Below, in pieces: positions 35,424-44,580 of a stretch of 64,000 nucleotides of DNA (its first letter is position 1; each line of letters opens with the position of its first letter). The position numbers were made by a program, and so were the translations under genes. The DNA lies in contig NZ_FIZX01000001.1 in assembly GCF_900055185.1 (NCBI RefSeq), forward strand, positions 1,116,001 to 1,180,000, in the 5' to 3' direction. The notes under the pieces are model-generated. The model was not told the origin of the DNA. It saw nothing but the letters and a program-made list of their open reading frames with translations, and searched no databases. This stretch comes from Grimontia celer. GTDB taxonomy: Bacteria; Pseudomonadota; Gammaproteobacteria; Enterobacterales; Vibrionaceae.

Positions 35424-36485
35424 TTAGCGTGAGTTACGTTTCGCAACGGCGTCAGAAAGCATCTGAAGCATCTTGGCCGTATCATCCCAGCCCAAACATG
35501 GGTCAGTGATAGATTGGCCATAAGTGAGGCCGCAAATGTTGTCTTTTTCTACTGCCTGGTTGCCTTCTTCAATGAAGCTCTCGGCCATGATGCCAGCGAT
35601 GAAAGTATCGCCTTCGACTAATTGATTGCAAATATCTGTGGCAACGTCCAATTGGCGACGGTGTTGCTTCTCACAGTTTGCGTGACTGAAATCAACCACT
35701 AAGCGAGGTGTCAGATTAAATGCTGAGAGATTTTCAGCCGCGCTTTCAACATCAGCTTTATAGTAGTTAGGCTGGTGTCCGCCGCGCAAAATGACGTGAC
35801 CATAAGGGTTACCACTGGTGCGGTAAATAGTCATTACACCATTCTTGTCAGGAGAGCAGAACAGGTGAGAAGTCTGGCTGGATCGAATGGCATCAATGGC
35901 GATCTTGATGTTGCCGTCAGTGCCATTTTTAAAGCCAACAGGGCACGAAAGTGCAGACGCCATTTCACGGTGAATTTGCGATTCTGTCGTGCGCGCGCCG
36001 ATGGCACCCCAGGTGACCAAATCAGCAATGTATTGACCAGTGATCATGTCGAGAAACTCGGTCGCAGTAGGCAGACCCAGCTTGTTCACATCCAGCAGGA
36101 ATTTACGTGCTTTGAATAAGCCTTTTCGAAGGTTGCAGCTACCATCGAGGTCAGGATCATTGATCATACCTTTCCAGCCCACAACAGTACGTGGTTTTTC
36201 AAAGTATGTGCGCATAACAACGTGCAGCGTGTCTTTGTGCTGCTCAGCAAGCACCTTTAGGCGCTTTGCGTACTCGAGGCCAGCTTCTGGGTCGTGGATA
36301 GAGCAAGGGCCGACCACAACAAGTAAACGGTTGTCGCGGCCAGTGAGAATATCTTCCGCTTGTTTGCGGGCATCTGCGATGTCTTGGGCAACACTGTCTG
36401 TAAGTGGAGATTCTGCTTCCAGTTCTGCAGGGGTTGGCAGAGTGTCAACAGGTTGCGTTCTTAGTTCGTCAGTTTTAATCGGCAT
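35424..36485 (-). CDS. aroH: 3-deoxy-D-arabino-heptulosonate-7-phosphate synthase, Trp-type (AroH-like)
   Basis: 353 residues from ATG 36485, with AAGGAAGG upstream. A class I DAHP synthase: it joins phosphoenolpyruvate and erythrose-4-phosphate in the first step of aromatic amino-acid synthesis. GPCSIHD, RTYFEKPRTVVGWKG, GAIGARTTESQIHREMAS and VDFSHANCEKQHRRQL are present. Compared from memory with the three E. coli isozymes, TDELRT near the start, VMRTYFEKPRTVV and FLDMITGQYIADL fit AroH best. Trp sensitivity is inference. No TrpR-like operator is seen upstream. Confidence 0.85.
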   Translation of the reverse strand: MPIKTDELRTQPVDTLPTPAELEAESPLTDSVAQDIADARKQAEDILTGRDNRLLVVVGPCSIHDPEAGLEYAKRLKVLAEQHKDTLHVVMRTYFEKPRTVVGWKGMINDPDLDGSCNLRKGLFKARKFLLDVNKLGLPTATEFLDMITGQYIADLVTWGAIGARTTESQIHREMASALSCPVGFKNGTDGNIKIAIDAIRSSQTSHLFCSPDKNGVMTIYRTSGNPYGHVILRGGHQPNYYKADVESAAENLSAFNLTPRLVVDFSHANCEKQHRRQLDVATDICNQLVEGDTFIAGIMAESFIEEGNQAVEKDNICGLTYGQSITDPCLGWDDTAKMLQMLSDAVAKRNSR

Positions 36486-36811
36486 GGACTCTGCCTTCCT
36501 TACGTCGGTGTTGTTGCGAAGGCTGTAAGATAGCAAAAAATCGGAGTCAGAAAAGCCATGATGTGATCTTTCAGCGATTTATTCTCTCTATCGCCTTTGT
36601 TTTAACCGGAAAGATTCTTAAACAGCCAAGTTTTATTCTGAAGGGAAAAATCGACATTTCCTTTCGGATTTCTCTTGTAACAAAAAGGCTCTGTGGTATG
36701 TTTTCTCAGTGATGGATGAAAATCAGGCGCTTGCAAAGAATCTGCGTCGATTTTCCATCATTTTCTCGCCGCAACAGGCACTTAAGTTTCACAAGGCAGT
36801 ATTGGTGCGCT
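36486..36811. other. Intergenic, divergent promoters
   Basis: 326 bp between aroH and the PEP-synthase-like gene. A candidate plus-strand promoter is TTGTAA (36675-36680), a 16-bp gap, then TATGTT (36697-36702); only 4 of 6 bases match in each box. I see no Trp repressor dyad. Confidence 0.35.
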
Positions 36812-37615
36812 ATGTCTCAAATGGATTTGACCTACTCTCACGTTTTAAAAAATCCCGCTCAATTGGAAGGCAACGACACGTCATTTGGACTGGTCTCTTT
36901 GGGTGAATTGTATATCAACGCGATCGGAACTCACCCGTCAGCACTGGATGACAGTAATGCGATCAAGGACAAATTGGTGTCGTTATTGGAAGGTGCACAC
37001 AAGTCGAACAGCGAAAGACCGTTTCGTGTGATGCTAAACGACCAAAGTGCGCTCGCATTGAAACAAATGAAAGGGGCTGATTCAGAACCAGAAGAAGCAA
37101 ATCCTGCTATGGGCTTGCGTGGCGTTTCGCGCTATGCAAGTGAAGCAGGTAAACCTGGTTTCGTGTTTGAATGCGAAGTACTGAAAAAGGCAATTGAAGA
37201 AAAGCAACTTCCCGTTGAGATCGTGGTGCCGTTTGTACGTACTTCGAGCGAAGCAGCAACCATGATTGATTTGTTGGCAGAGCAGGGGCTTTGTCGCGGA
37301 GCAAATGGCTTGAAAGTACTTCTGGCGTGCCAATTGCCCGCGAATGCAGTGCTCGCGGAAGCTTTGTTGGCATATTTCGACGGTATCATTATTGATGTCG
37401 ATAATCTCGCCGCGTTCACCTTGGCAGTGGATTTTGGTGATGAGGCTTTGCCTTACACCTTCAACAAGCATAATGAAGCGGTGAAAAGCTTGATTCGCGA
37501 CACTATCCGTAAAACGCAACTGGCCGATAAGCCCGTGCAGGTGTTAGCTCAAGAATCAGATAAAGCGATCATCGAGCTGGCAGAAGGTGCGAATGTTGAG
37601 CTGGTGTATCAATAA
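36812..37615 (+). CDS. Stand-alone PEP synthase C-terminal-domain-like protein
   Basis: 267 residues from ATG 36812; a longer open frame begins at 36716. Residues ~100-210 follow the PEP-binding TIM-barrel domain of phosphoenolpyruvate synthase: GLRGVSRY (101-108), FECEVLKK, PFVRT (140-144), RGANGLKV and ACQLPAN with Cys173 at the catalytic Cys position. The GSNDMTQL loop that follows in PpsA is replaced by DVDNLAAF. The ATP-grasp and phospho-His domains are absent. It therefore cannot be a complete PEP synthase and may bind PEP or pyruvate in a regulatory role. The gene is monocistronic. Confidence 0.72.
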   Translation: MSQMDLTYSHVLKNPAQLEGNDTSFGLVSLGELYINAIGTHPSALDDSNAIKDKLVSLLEGAHKSNSERPFRVMLNDQSALALKQMKGADSEPEEANPAMGLRGVSRYASEAGKPGFVFECEVLKKAIEEKQLPVEIVVPFVRTSSEAATMIDLLAEQGLCRGANGLKVLLACQLPANAVLAEALLAYFDGIIIDVDNLAAFTLAVDFGDEALPYTFNKHNEAVKSLIRDTIRKTQLADKPVQVLAQESDKAIIELAEGANVELVYQ

Positions 37616-37642
37616 CCCCATAGCCTCCGCTTAGTGAATTTG

Positions 37643-37669
37643 AACGCCACGCATTGTCGTGGCGTTTTT
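37643..37669 (+). terminator. Terminator of the PEP-synthase-like gene
   Basis: AACGCCACG-CATTGT-CGTGGCGTT followed by TTTC, then TTGGGTATA. Confidence 0.88.
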
Positions 37670-37778
37670 CGTTTGGGTATAGTTCTCGCCCAATAAAGAA
37701 CCAATCAAGCTTTTGTCATCAAATTACTGCAACCATCACGGCGTAAATCTCGTATACTGCGCATCAGTTAGAAAACCA

Positions 37779-38630
37779 ATGAGCAACGCATCAATGATTA
37801 AAATCGGTCAGTTGAACCATCTTACCGTGGTGAAAGAAGTCGAGTTCGGCGTATTTGTCGACGGTGGACATGAGTACGGCAATATCCTTCTGCCAAAACG
37901 CTATGTGCCAAAAGGCACTCAACTTGGCGATGAGATTGAGGTGTTCATCTACTTTGACTCTGAAGACGATGTGATTGCGACAACTGAGAAGCCATTGGCG
38001 CAGGTTGGACAATTTGCAAAGCTGAAATGTGTAAATACCACGAGTGTTGGCGCATTTTTGAATTGGGGCCTGCCTAAAGATCTGCTGGTTCCGTTCAGCG
38101 AGCAGCGTATTAAAATGCAGGAAGGAAGAGACTACCTGGTTTTCCTGTACGTTGATAACGCATCAGGGCGTATCGTTGGTTCGACTAAGTTTAATAAGTT
38201 TCTCGACAATACCCCTGCACGCTACAAGAAGGGCGATCAGGTACACGTAACCGTGGCAGAAGAGACTGAACTGGGGTACAAGTGCGCCGTTAATGATGCT
38301 CACTGGGGTCTGCTGTTCAAATCAGAAGTATTTGGCAAGCTGTTCATTGGTAAAAATCTGAAGGCATATATCAAGCAGATTCGAGAAGACGGTAAGATCG
38401 ACTTGTCATTGCAAAAATTGGGCAAAGGCAAAGTGGATGATCTTTCAGAGAAGATTGTTCGCACACTGGACCGCAAAGGTGGGTTTCTGCCAGTGAATGA
38501 CAAGAGCAGCCCGGATCAGATTTTTGAGCTATTCCGCACCAGTAAGGCTACTTTCAAGAAAACCATCGGTGGGCTGTACAAAGAGCGCAGAATACGCATC
38601 GAGAAAGATGGTATCTACCTAATCAAGTAA
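37779..38630 (+). CDS. CvfB/YitL-like S1 RNA-binding protein
   Basis: 283 residues from ATG 37779; ATG 37794 (MIKIGQLNHL) is an equally plausible start giving 278. It consists of repeated S1-like beta-barrels, a fourth region near DGKIDLSLQ and a C-terminal winged helix (FELFRTSKATFKKTIGGLYKERRI), the architecture of conserved virulence factor B. Family members bind RNA and influence gene expression. No clear ribosome binding site distinguishes the two starts. It ends at a good terminator. Confidence 0.85.
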   Translation: MSNASMIKIGQLNHLTVVKEVEFGVFVDGGHEYGNILLPKRYVPKGTQLGDEIEVFIYFDSEDDVIATTEKPLAQVGQFAKLKCVNTTSVGAFLNWGLPKDLLVPFSEQRIKMQEGRDYLVFLYVDNASGRIVGSTKFNKFLDNTPARYKKGDQVHVTVAEETELGYKCAVNDAHWGLLFKSEVFGKLFIGKNLKAYIKQIREDGKIDLSLQKLGKGKVDDLSEKIVRTLDRKGGFLPVNDKSSPDQIFELFRTSKATFKKTIGGLYKERRIRIEKDGIYLIK

Positions 38631-38652
38631 TATAGGTCGAAAGCAATTAAAC

Positions 38653-38677
38653 AAAGGTCGCGGGAGCGGCCTTTTTT
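38653..38677 (+). terminator. Terminator of the cvfB-like gene
   Basis: AAAGGTCGC-GGGA-GCGGCCTTT with one T-G pair, then TTTTG. Confidence 0.82.
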
Positions 38678-38705
38678 GTGACTGATCATATGTGAAGAGT
38701 GTCAG

Positions 38706-38740
38706 ACAAAAAGAGCCCGGAACGATTCCTGTTCCGGGCT
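38706..38740 (-). terminator. rsmF terminator
   Basis: AGCCCGGAAC / GTTCCGGGCT, a 10-bp stem with a 7-nt loop; the minus-strand transcript continues CTTTTTGT. Confidence 0.8.
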
Positions 38741-38757
38741 TAGGGGAATGGCTCGTA

Positions 38758-38825
38758 AGAGCCTTGCGCTAACTGGTTTAAATGGAGATTTGTAACACTT
38801 CAAAATTTAGTTGGCGCTAGGCTCT
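38758..38825 (-). repeat. Long imperfect inverted repeat in the rsmF 3' region
   Basis: Arms 38758-38774 and 38809-38825 match at 15 of 17 positions with a 34-nt loop. A second small hairpin GGCTC / GAGCC (38750-38763) competes for one arm. It lies between the rsmF stop and its terminator, so it would be in the 3' untranslated RNA. Confidence 0.5.
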
Positions 38826-38859
38826 TTCGGCGTTTCATGGTTGAGAATTTAAGGATCGT

Positions 38860-40290
38860 CTATTCGATAAATAAATTGACGTCTCTAACTAACTCTCTTG
38901 GAAGGCCATTTTTGATTCGATTGCTAACCCATTTACCAATGCCAATGGGTTGACGGCGATAACAGACAATGACTTCACCTGAACCGCTAAGTCCTTCTGG
39001 TCGAATATCTCGGCCCATATACCATTCTTTAGCGTCTTCTACTGAAAGCTCAATACACTTCGGTTCATTGCCTTTCGCTAATGCCATGATGGTTTCGTGT
39101 TGCCAGCGATAACCCTTTTTGTGCGATTCAGCGAGCTTCAAACCAATGCGGTCAAATTTGATCTCGGGAAGAATGTCTTCCACCTGCTCTGGGAAAATCC
39201 ATACTTCTTTATCACGTAGCCAAACATTGGAAGAATGGGGAACAGAAAGCCCCAGCGTTTCATCCAGTGATTTTACGACGTCGTCGGCCTCTTTGGGTTT
39301 GGCTTTTTGGAACGGGAACTTACGAGGGCGTTTTTTCACCATTTCAGATCCGACGCTTTCCGTTTTTTTCAGTCGAGCGACAAAGAAGCCTTCACTGTCA
39401 AAAATCTGCGGGAATACATGCAGGAAGCCTTCCTCTGTGCAAGCCGCATCGGCACCTTCAAAAAGCTCATTGAGCGGTTGGAATTCAACAGCTTCACCAA
39501 AGGTATCTTTAATGAAATGGCAGATGTGCTGGTTTTCATCATGGTTGAGTGTGCATGTCGAATAAACCATGGTGCCTCCTGGTTTCAAAGCATGGAAGGC
39601 ACTAACAATTAAATCGCGCTGTGTATTCGATATGTCCTGAACAGATTCAAGACTCCAGTTACTGAATGCATCTGCATCTTTGCGAATTGTGCCTTCGCCG
39701 GAGCATGGAGCGTCCAGCAAAATAGCATCAAAGGTCTCTGGCAACCAATCCCCAAATACGCGGCCATCGTAGTTTGTCAGGGCGGAATTTACGACGCCAC
39801 AACGAAGTAGGTTAGCGTGTAATACCTTAACTCGGCTTGCTGAGTATTCATTGGCAACCAAAAGGCCTTCGTTGTTGAGCACGGCGGCAATTTGAGTGGT
39901 TTTGGAACCCGGCGCTGCGGCCATATCCAAAACTCGGTTTAGTTCGATATCGTTTTCTAGCAGCGCCGTGACGGGCAACATTGAGCTGGCTTCCTGAATG
40001 TAGAACAAACCAGCCATATGCTCAGCGGTGTTGCCCAGAGGAACGGTATTCTCGTCGTAGTCATCCAGCCAGAACCCGGTATCGCACCATGGCACAGGCG
40101 AAAGCTTCCAGCCTTTTTCTTTGGCACGTTCAAGAAAATCTTCCACCGAGATTTTCAGTGTATTCACGCGAAGGCTTCTACGCAGAGGGCGTTTACATGC
40201 CTCAACAAAATCGGTCATTGAAAGGTGGGAAGGCAGAATCTGTTCAATTTGGTTTAGGAAGGATTCTGGAATCTTGATGTTTTGATGCAC
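38860..40290 (-). CDS. rsmF: 16S rRNA (cytosine-1407-C5)-methyltransferase
   Basis: 476 residues from GTG 40290. The open frame extends to 40380, but that would start at the letB terminator, and E. coli RsmF (479 residues) aligns from this GTG. SAM-binding region AAAPGSKTTQIA; catalytic cysteines in LDAPCSGEG and YSTCTLN, the two-Cys signature of RNA m5C methyltransferases; C-terminal PUA-like region ending GLPRELVRD. It follows letAB on the same strand as in E. coli, but a terminator separates them. Confidence 0.9.
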   Translation of the reverse strand: MHQNIKIPESFLNQIEQILPSHLSMTDFVEACKRPLRRSLRVNTLKISVEDFLERAKEKGWKLSPVPWCDTGFWLDDYDENTVPLGNTAEHMAGLFYIQEASSMLPVTALLENDIELNRVLDMAAAPGSKTTQIAAVLNNEGLLVANEYSASRVKVLHANLLRCGVVNSALTNYDGRVFGDWLPETFDAILLDAPCSGEGTIRKDADAFSNWSLESVQDISNTQRDLIVSAFHALKPGGTMVYSTCTLNHDENQHICHFIKDTFGEAVEFQPLNELFEGADAACTEEGFLHVFPQIFDSEGFFVARLKKTESVGSEMVKKRPRKFPFQKAKPKEADDVVKSLDETLGLSVPHSSNVWLRDKEVWIFPEQVEDILPEIKFDRIGLKLAESHKKGYRWQHETIMALAKGNEPKCIELSVEDAKEWYMGRDIRPEGLSGSGEVIVCYRRQPIGIGKWVSNRIKNGLPRELVRDVNLFIE

Positions 40291-40377
40291 CTGAAAGGTC
40301 TCTTGCTGGCGTTTACTGAATTGCGAAGTGTAAAAGGAATAGGGGCCAGAAACCAGTAAGAACAGAGGTTGGTTAAA

Positions 40378-40404
40378 CAAAAAAGCGCGGGTTAATACCC
40401 GCGC
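40378..40404 (-). terminator. letAB terminator
   Basis: GCGCGGG-TTAATA-CCCGCGC; the minus-strand transcript continues in six T. Its position excludes an rsmF start at 40380. Confidence 0.85.
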
Positions 40405-40424
40405 CTGCTTTTATTCGACTGTAA

Positions 40425-43049
40425 TTAGAAGTACGGAATTGCTGTACGCCATGACGTCCACTCTTCTTCTGGCGTCTTGTGCAACAGATAGTGTTGGTCA
40501 GAGCGCGCTGGTTTAGCCAGTTTGTCTCCAGGAGGCGTCGCAAAAGCAATTCCTCCTTTGAGAATGCTTTCCAGCGTACCGCTACGGATATTGGCACCTG
40601 TGATGCCGATTGAAACATCGACGCCGGATTGATTCCAGAAGACGGTATTGTTGCGCACCAGATGTTTGTAATCATCACTGATTTTCACTTCAATCAGAAC
40701 ACGATCTGCAAATCGGCCCAGACGCACGTTGGTCACTGCCCCAACTTCGAAGTCACGGAAAAGAATTGGGGTACCGACGGCCACGGAACCGCGGTTTTCG
40801 CTTTCCAGAACCAACGACAAGCCGCCTGAGTATTCCGCAGATTTGTGGAGTTGAAAGTTCTCGCGTTTTTCACCTTTGCCTGGAACCACTGAAATGTAAG
40901 AGCCGAACAGGGAATCCAGGTTCTCTGTTTTCGTCAGACTCAATGATGGCTGAGCAACCCAAAAGTAGCTGGTGGCGCGTGCAAGTTGTCCTGCAAACTC
41001 TGGGTATACCATCGCTTTAATGGTCACCCCTTCAGTTTGGAAAGCTGGTGCTAGTGATGTGACTTCACCTACATCAACGCCTTGGAACTTAATCTTACTG
41101 CCCTTAGACAGGCCACTGGCATCATCTGCGGAGAAGGTGAGTTTCAAGCCATAGTTTTGAGCATCGGTGAGGCTGTCATAGAGCTTCCAGTCGTTGCCAC
41201 TGCGGTTTTCAATACCGGTTATATCGCCAAAGGATATACCGCCAGAGACAATTGATTTGAGTGATCCCGTATCAATTTTTACGCCACCCAAGCCAGCTTC
41301 AATATCAACACCAGAGTGATTCCAGAAGACAGTGTTGTTTGTCACTAAGTGGCGATAGCGGTTTTCAACCTGAACAGTAACTTCAATGCGCGATTTGGTG
41401 AGCTCAAAGCTTTTTACCTTACCCACTGTGAAGTTTTTGTACATGACCGGGCTACCTTCGGAAACAGAAGGCAGTTTGTCGGCGACCAATGTGAAGCTTT
41501 GGAAGCCTTTTTTCGCATTCAGCGCATTGCGGGCTTGAATGTCAGACTTGAACAAGGTGTATTCGTCGCGTGGCTTAGTTTCGCCAGCGCTTGTGAAGCT
41601 AATAGCAGGTTCCACCATCTGTGCAACAGTAGGGACGCTGAATTCAATGCCTTCAGAGTTGATTTGTCCAGTTGCACCGCCAAGGATGAAGAATTTAGAA
41701 CCGCTCTTGACCAGATGCTTGTAATCCGGGTAAACCACCAACTCCAGCTTCACTTCCTGATCACTTAGCATTGTGCCTTTCACAAAACCCACTTGAACGC
41801 CGCGATAGAGAACTTTGGTGCCTTCTTTTAGTCCCCAACTGGTTTCAGAAGTAACGGTTACAACCAATGAGCGCGGATCTTCAACAACCAAGTCGCTTTG
41901 TGTTTTGGCTGAAAAGAAATCTGCATCTTCGCCTTGTCCTGGCTTAATAGTGAGGGTGTTACCTGTTATAAGGTTGGAAAGTCGCTTAACTCCGGCGAGG
42001 CTGATTTCCGGTTTCTCAATAATAAATTCGCTGTCAGATTTTAACAGCCAAGCCATTGAAGGATTGATATTGGCAGATGCTTCTGTGCCGCTGAAGTCTT
42101 TGTTGAATTGGATACCGCTCAGGCGACCAACTTCCAATCCTTGGAAGAGAATAGGGGCTTCAGGATTGGTGATGCCATGGTTATCAGGAAGATTTACCGT
42201 AATCGCGATGCCACGATCCGTGTCATTGATAGAGTTGTATAGATTGAACATTTCCAGCGGGTCTGCTGGCGTGCTGTCTTGTGGGGAGTCGAAAGCGATT
42301 CCGCCAGCAATGACAGAAGCCAGATTCTCAATACTCACCTCAAAACCACCGATACCGATATCGGCCTCTACGCCGCTTACGTTCCAAAATTTGGTGTTTT
42401 TGGTCACCAACTTGGCATATTCGTCTTTGATATTGAGTGACAGTGTCACTCCTTGTTTGTCGGTCGTTAAGCGATAGTCGATAACCTCACCAACACGGAT
42501 TTTTTTATAGTAAACACCAGAGCCTACACTGAGTGAGCCCAAATCAGGCGCTTGGAGTTGAATGCGGAGACCATCGTCGCCAAAGGCATTTACTGGCGGC
42601 TCATCGGCAGCGACAAACGTTGTTCTTTCGTCTCCTGTGCCTGGTTGAACTGCGATGTAGTTACCCGTTACCAAGGCGTCTAAACCACTTATGCCTGTGA
42701 TTGACGCACGCGGCCGCACTACCCAGAAAACCGTGTTCTGGCGCAGGATTTTCTTTGCTTCAGGGTAGATCTCTGCTTGTGCCGAAATACTCTTTAGATC
42801 ATCGGAAAGGGTAACTTTACGAATAATACCGACTTCAAGTCCTTGATAGCGAATTGTCGTTCTTCCGGCTTCAATTCCTTGTGCATCGGTGAAGTATATT
42901 TCGATGCGCTCCCCGGCTTCATTAACCGATTTGTAAAGCAGCCAGCCAGCCAAAACAAAGGCTAAAAGAGTGAAAATCCATAGCGGCGAGATGCTTTTAT
43001 CTTTTTTAATGACAGGGTCTTTGACTTGTGAGTCTTCAATGTTGCTCAT
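40425..43049 (-). CDS. letB: Intermembrane lipid transport protein LetB, seven MCE domains
   Basis: 874 residues from ATG 43049, with GGGA upstream. One membrane anchor (~20-44) is followed by seven MCE repeats. Each is marked by a version of I-x-F/Y-x-G-hydrophobic-x-V-G: YQGLEVG, YKKIRVG, FQGLEVG, YRGVQVG, YKNFTVG, FQGVDVG, FRDFEVG. Seven repeats and the length match E. coli LetB (YebT, 877 residues), which stacks into a hexameric tube across the periplasm. The gene overlaps letA by 14 bp, so translation is coupled. Confidence 0.93.
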   Translation of the reverse strand: MSNIEDSQVKDPVIKKDKSISPLWIFTLLAFVLAGWLLYKSVNEAGERIEIYFTDAQGIEAGRTTIRYQGLEVGIIRKVTLSDDLKSISAQAEIYPEAKKILRQNTVFWVVRPRASITGISGLDALVTGNYIAVQPGTGDERTTFVAADEPPVNAFGDDGLRIQLQAPDLGSLSVGSGVYYKKIRVGEVIDYRLTTDKQGVTLSLNIKDEYAKLVTKNTKFWNVSGVEADIGIGGFEVSIENLASVIAGGIAFDSPQDSTPADPLEMFNLYNSINDTDRGIAITVNLPDNHGITNPEAPILFQGLEVGRLSGIQFNKDFSGTEASANINPSMAWLLKSDSEFIIEKPEISLAGVKRLSNLITGNTLTIKPGQGEDADFFSAKTQSDLVVEDPRSLVVTVTSETSWGLKEGTKVLYRGVQVGFVKGTMLSDQEVKLELVVYPDYKHLVKSGSKFFILGGATGQINSEGIEFSVPTVAQMVEPAISFTSAGETKPRDEYTLFKSDIQARNALNAKKGFQSFTLVADKLPSVSEGSPVMYKNFTVGKVKSFELTKSRIEVTVQVENRYRHLVTNNTVFWNHSGVDIEAGLGGVKIDTGSLKSIVSGGISFGDITGIENRSGNDWKLYDSLTDAQNYGLKLTFSADDASGLSKGSKIKFQGVDVGEVTSLAPAFQTEGVTIKAMVYPEFAGQLARATSYFWVAQPSLSLTKTENLDSLFGSYISVVPGKGEKRENFQLHKSAEYSGGLSLVLESENRGSVAVGTPILFRDFEVGAVTNVRLGRFADRVLIEVKISDDYKHLVRNNTVFWNQSGVDVSIGITGANIRSGTLESILKGGIAFATPPGDKLAKPARSDQHYLLHKTPEEEWTSWRTAIPYF

Positions 43050-44250
43050 ACTTGTCCCAAATAAGTCGAGAATCCAGACTTTCAGCGGCAATCATAGTGA
43101 GTACCACAACGAGCCCAAAGGCGATGGCACCAGGTCCTGGTGTGAAATCAAGAAGGTTTCCGCGATCAATAAGGGAAACCATGATGGCAATGACGCAAAG
43201 ATCCATCATTGACCATTTACCAATCCATTTAACAAACCGGTACAACTTCATCCGAAGTTTTCTGCCAGATTCCACTTTGAAGTGAATACATAGCAGGATG
43301 TAAGCCAGACAAATGATTTTTGCCACAGGCACAATGATACTGGCCGTAAAGATAATAATGGCGATGCCGTACATTCCCTGCTTAATGAGAGATGCGACAC
43401 CCGAGAAAATCGTGTCCTCAAGCCTTTTGCCATTCGTCAGCAGAATCGAAATCGGATAGAAGTTGGCAGGGAAGATAAACACAACGGCAGCGAGCAGTGA
43501 CGCCCAAGTTTTCTGGATGCTCTGATAGACGCGGTGTTCCATCTTGCTGCCACAGCGGGTGCAGTGCTCATGGTCTTTTGGCTGAGTTAATCCACACAGC
43601 TTGCAAGAGGCGAGTTCACTTTCTTGTCCACAAATTTCAATCGATTCTTTACGCTCTTCGTCTGTTTCCCCGAAGGCGTCCCAGTATCGCTTGGGTGAAA
43701 CACGAGATAGCAAAACAGCGGTTAAGATCTGGAGCAGCACGAAGCTTAAAAGCCCTGCGTCAACACTGACTTCTGCAAAATCACGCACTTTAAAACAACC
43801 CACCGCCAAGCTGACGAGAAATACATCAACCATGACCCAATGCCGAATGTATTTAAGCACTCTAGTGCTGTAGTAGAGCGCTTTGGCATTGCGGATATAT
43901 AGCGCAAGGTTTGAGGTAAGTATTGTGAGTAGATATAAAAGAGGGGCAACCGCGACGCAGAAAATGACCAGACTGCCAACAAAAGGGAAGGTATCCAAAA
44001 GGATTATGCTGCCACTGGTGACTGTGGTCGAAAAAGGAACACCAAACAGATTAATGGTCACCAAAGGGTAAATTTGGGCTGGGATAAACAGAACTAACGC
44101 TGCAAGCGCGATAGCTAACTCACCGGATAAGCTTATCGAAGAGTTCTTAATGACACGGGTGCCACAATGCGGACAGCGCGCGCTGAAGCCACGAGCAACG
44201 GGTATTTCATGTAGCAACAGATCGCATGACGCACATCTCAGTACATGCAT
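43036..44250 (-). CDS. letA: LetA, PqiA-like integral membrane protein
   Basis: 404 residues. Two zinc-ribbon-like Cys quartets: C6, C9, C26, C29 in the N-terminus, and CKLC / CTRC near 215-235. Each precedes a block of about four membrane segments, so the protein is a tandem duplication typical of PqiA/LetA (YebS). LetA is the inner-membrane partner of LetB in lipid trafficking between membranes. It is the first gene of letAB. ATG 44250 follows a plain leader. Confidence 0.92.
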   Translation of the reverse strand: MHVLRCASCDLLLHEIPVARGFSARCPHCGTRVIKNSSISLSGELAIALAALVLFIPAQIYPLVTINLFGVPFSTTVTSGSIILLDTFPFVGSLVIFCVAVAPLLYLLTILTSNLALYIRNAKALYYSTRVLKYIRHWVMVDVFLVSLAVGCFKVRDFAEVSVDAGLLSFVLLQILTAVLLSRVSPKRYWDAFGETDEERKESIEICGQESELASCKLCGLTQPKDHEHCTRCGSKMEHRVYQSIQKTWASLLAAVVFIFPANFYPISILLTNGKRLEDTIFSGVASLIKQGMYGIAIIIFTASIIVPVAKIICLAYILLCIHFKVESGRKLRMKLYRFVKWIGKWSMMDLCVIAIMVSLIDRGNLLDFTPGPGAIAFGLVVVLTMIAAESLDSRLIWDKYEQH

Positions 44251-44580
44251 AGCGTATCTTTCCCCTTCAATAGAATTACTGGTGTAGATATACCCAATCC
44301 CTGGGAGCTAACTGTGATGACTGACTATTGCAGGTTAGCGTCACTTTGCTCATCTGCATAATCTGCAACTGAGTGAATCCCGAATACAATGTGCATCTTA
44401 ATCAATCTGTTATACCCAAACAACCGGAATTCATTTCACTCGAACAGGAAACTGCATTCCCATTTCTCTGAATCAATGTCCGTAATTGGTGATAAAACTG
44501 TCATATGACGATGCCACGATTGAATCGCCAAGAGTTTCAACATATCGTAGGCCATCCGACTTTAAGGAAGTAGTCTACAT
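44251..44580. other. Intergenic, divergent promoters letA / msrC
   Basis: 330 bp. It contains two copies of TATACCCAA (near 44290 and 44412), a 9-mer that recurs beside several terminators in this window, and AATCCCTGGGAGCT, which only loosely recalls the ERIC core. No reading frame or strong promoter. Confidence 0.4.

Noticed and set aside
36486-36536. Leader peptide or longer start for the DAHP synthase
   Set aside because: The in-frame 17 codons contain no run of Trp, Tyr or Phe that would suggest attenuation, and the ATG at 36485 has a better ribosome binding site.
40291-40380. 30-residue N-terminal extension of RsmF
   Set aside because: It would begin inside the letB terminator, and RsmF alignment begins at the GTG at 40290.
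44287-44420. ERIC-like repeat in the letA-msrC gap
   Set aside because: Only the short AATCCC...GGAGCT core and TATACCC tips resemble ERIC; the tips are in the same orientation and the rest does not match.
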